Positions 62,912 to 64,000 of a DNA stretch of 64,000 bases are shown piece by piece. Position 1 is the stretch's first letter, and every line of letters begins with the position of its first letter. The stretch comes from an uncultured Desulfobulbus sp. (lineage in GTDB: Bacteria > Desulfobacterota > Desulfobulbia > Desulfobulbales > Desulfobulbaceae): contig NZ_OY762276.1 of NCBI RefSeq assembly GCF_963665445.1, forward strand, positions 1,458,001 to 1,522,000. Direction: 5' to 3'. The position numbers were made by a program, and so were the translations under genes. Under the pieces are notes generated by a model. That model saw only the letters and a program-made list of their open reading frames with translations. It had not been told where the DNA came from and made no database searches.

Positions 62912-63580
62912 ATGCGTCCCTCCTGCTGTATTCTACTCTTCCTTCTCTCTGCCCCTGCCACCTGCCTCTCCTGGCCTGCTAAGGTCATTTCCATATCCGA
63001 TGGTGACACAATCACTGTTCTCCACTCAGGAGCTGAGGAAAGAATCCGCCTCTACGGGATAGATTGCCCTGAAAAAAACCAAGATTATGGCCAACAGGCA
63101 AAGTCCATCACCAGTTCATTAATCACCGGCAGACAAGTTGATGTCCAAACCGTAACAGCTGATCAGTATGGCAGAACAGTTGCCCTGGTCTCAGTAGATG
63201 GCCAGAGCCTGAATGAGTTGATTATCAGAAATGGGTATGCCTGGGTCTATCCCCAATATTGCAAAAAATCATACTGTTCCGAGTGGCTCAGATTGGAAGC
63301 AAATGCTCGCCAGTTGAAGAAAGGTTTATGGGATGGTTCAAATATTGTGAAACCTTGGGATTTTCGAAAGTACGCACAAGCATCCAGGAAGGAAACACCA
63401 GCCACTCCTCGCACTTTGCCCAAAGAGGGAAACAGTTCAGGATTCAGGTGTGATGGCAGAACCTATTGTTCCCAGATGACTTCTTGCGCTGAAGCAACAT
63501 GGTTCATCCAAAACTGTCCTGGTACCAAGATGGATGGCGATAATGATAGGGTTCCTTGCGAAAAACAGTGGTGCAGGTGA
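62912..63580 (+). CDS. Secreted thermonuclease-like nuclease with Excalibur domain
   Basis: A 222-residue exported protein (signal peptide about 1-20). The SNase domain (about 21-155) keeps ISDGDTITV, RIRLYGIDCPE and QYGRTVALV, matching the Ca- and phosphate-binding acids and catalytic Arg/Glu residues of staphylococcal nuclease. A C-terminal Excalibur-type Ca-binding module (about 178-222) has FRCDGRTYCSQM, then CAEATWFIQNCPG and DGDNDRVPCE. AAGGAG precedes the ATG. It degrades DNA or RNA outside the cytoplasm. Its place in a mobile element suggests a cargo or entry-related gene. Confidence 0.88.
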   Translation: MRPSCCILLFLLSAPATCLSWPAKVISISDGDTITVLHSGAEERIRLYGIDCPEKNQDYGQQAKSITSSLITGRQVDVQTVTADQYGRTVALVSVDGQSLNELIIRNGYAWVYPQYCKKSYCSEWLRLEANARQLKKGLWDGSNIVKPWDFRKYAQASRKETPATPRTLPKEGNSSGFRCDGRTYCSQMTSCAEATWFIQNCPGTKMDGDNDRVPCEKQWCR

Positions 63581-63719
63581 TTCGCGGCAGGGTAGTTGAG
63601 TGGTCAACTGTTATTGGAAGTATACGTAACAAAACCTGTTTTCTCTATTTATATTAGGCAATTGCCTGATATTAGTTTCTCTTTTGGCTCCCGAGAAGTC
63701 AAGCATTTTCCGAGAGGGG

Positions 63720-64000
63720 TTAATTCTCCGCATTCTCTGCGGGTGTGCTTTTGCTTTTTTCTATTATTCTGTCAACGGCCCTATAATAATCACGCTGTGC
63801 TTTCATATTGGAAAGATGACAATACCTCATGGTCGTTTTGATTCTTGTATGGCCGAGCAAATATTGAATGGTGACCAAATCTGCATCAGCATTGAGGAGT
63901 TGGGTTGCCATGGTATGCCGCAATTGGTGGCAGGAAACGGCTATCCCACTTTTCTTTGAATAGTACTCAATTCGTTTTTGGATGCCTCGAACCGATATGG
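63720..64000 (-). CDS. Tyrosine recombinase/integrase, C-terminal part (5' end outside window)
   Basis: The last 92 or so residues of a phage-integrase-family protein. The catalytic HxxR is in HQLRHTMATQLLN, followed by YLLGHTRIKTTMRYCHL with the second His and the Tyr nucleophile. The N-terminal domains lie beyond 64000. The tail KAQRDYYRAVDRIIEKS resembles integrases of Tn554-like or RIT-type recombinase clusters. It is the best candidate for the enzyme that inserted the element into comM. Confidence 0.9.
   Translation of the reverse strand, partial: ISVRGIQKRIEYYSKKSGIAVSCHQLRHTMATQLLNADADLVTIQYLLGHTRIKTTMRYCHLSNMKAQRDYYRAVDRIIEKSKSTPAENAEN

Larger units (their letters stand above)
56021..64000. 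mobile_element. Mobile element integrated in comM (right end outside window)
   Basis: From about 56020 the composition drops to AT-rich, comM homology ends and no housekeeping gene follows. In view are a HTH frame, a serine recombinase, a CopG-like/small acidic protein/primase-helicase operon, a secreted nuclease and the 3' part of a tyrosine recombinase gene near the window end. This combination fits an integrative, plasmid- or satellite-like element. The right boundary and the 3' part of comM are not visible, so length and attachment site cannot be fixed. A short dyad CATTG-AC-CAATG (56033-56044) lies just inside the left junction. Confidence 0.75.

Overview
The window reads as chromosomal DNA of a Gram-negative anaerobe, most likely a Desulfobacterota (Desulfobulbales-type) bacterium. 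That placement is inferred from gene content: HydG for an [FeFe]-hydrogenase, a glutamate-synthase-like Fe-S flavoprotein, a geranylgeranyl-reductase-family flavoprotein, a split-alpha transhydrogenase operon, Mpl murein recycling, PBP1C with bacterial alpha-2-macroglobulin, and several short c-type haem and flavin redox proteins. No rRNA or tRNA gene was seen.

Layout. 1-4.6 kb: end of a cobalamin adenosyltransferase gene, flavoprotein oxidoreductases, a small dihaem protein and the PEP synthase/PPDK regulator. 4.6-5.5 kb: an intergenic tract with two MITE-like repeats, a candidate structured RNA and terminators, followed by hydG. 6.9-9.8 kb: a decayed LysR regulator divergent from an intact AEC transporter, then small genes. 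9.9-13.7 kb: an IS1634-type and an IS1182-type element almost back to back. 14.2-24.6 kb: bacterioferritin, CYTH protein, mpl, pntAA-pntAB-pntB, ribB under an FMN riboswitch, a D,D-carboxypeptidase and two tiny unknown genes. 24.7-39.8 kb (mostly minus strand): a secreted protein of unknown function, a flavodoxin-fold Fe-S protein, trkH-trkA and a membrane sensor-like protein, yciB, a GH26-type enzyme next to a 1188-residue GH18-like/CE4/GT2 fusion, a YibE/F protein and alkaline phosphatase. 40-43.4 kb: an SmtB/ArsR-type metal sensor with a Cu/Zn efflux permease, a Crp/Fnr regulator and a PilZ protein. 43.4-54 kb: pbpC-yfhM, a UDP-sugar dehydrogenase and queD-queE. 54.2-56 kb: trmN6-like gene overlapping yifB/comM.

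At about 56.02 kb comM stops abruptly inside its conserved NPCPCG motif and the sequence becomes AT-rich. From there to the window end lies a mobile element whose right end is not in view. It carries an AlpA/MerR-like HTH reading frame with no start codon at the junction, about 2.1 kb of AT-rich mosaic with paired hairpin repeats and gene remnants, a serine recombinase, a 54-bp palindrome, a CopG-like/48-aa/primase-helicase replication operon, a decayed hsdM 5' end, a secreted nuclease, and the C-terminal part of a tyrosine recombinase running off the end.

The most interesting items are this comM-inserted replicative element and an 88-bp (about 105 bp with flanks) intergenic repeat family whose termini match the inverted repeats of the resident IS1182-type element, which suggests cross-mobilised MITEs. 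A further item is a candidate structured RNA upstream of hydG. The GH18-like domain of the polysaccharide fusion protein has lost its catalytic Glu and one motif Asp.
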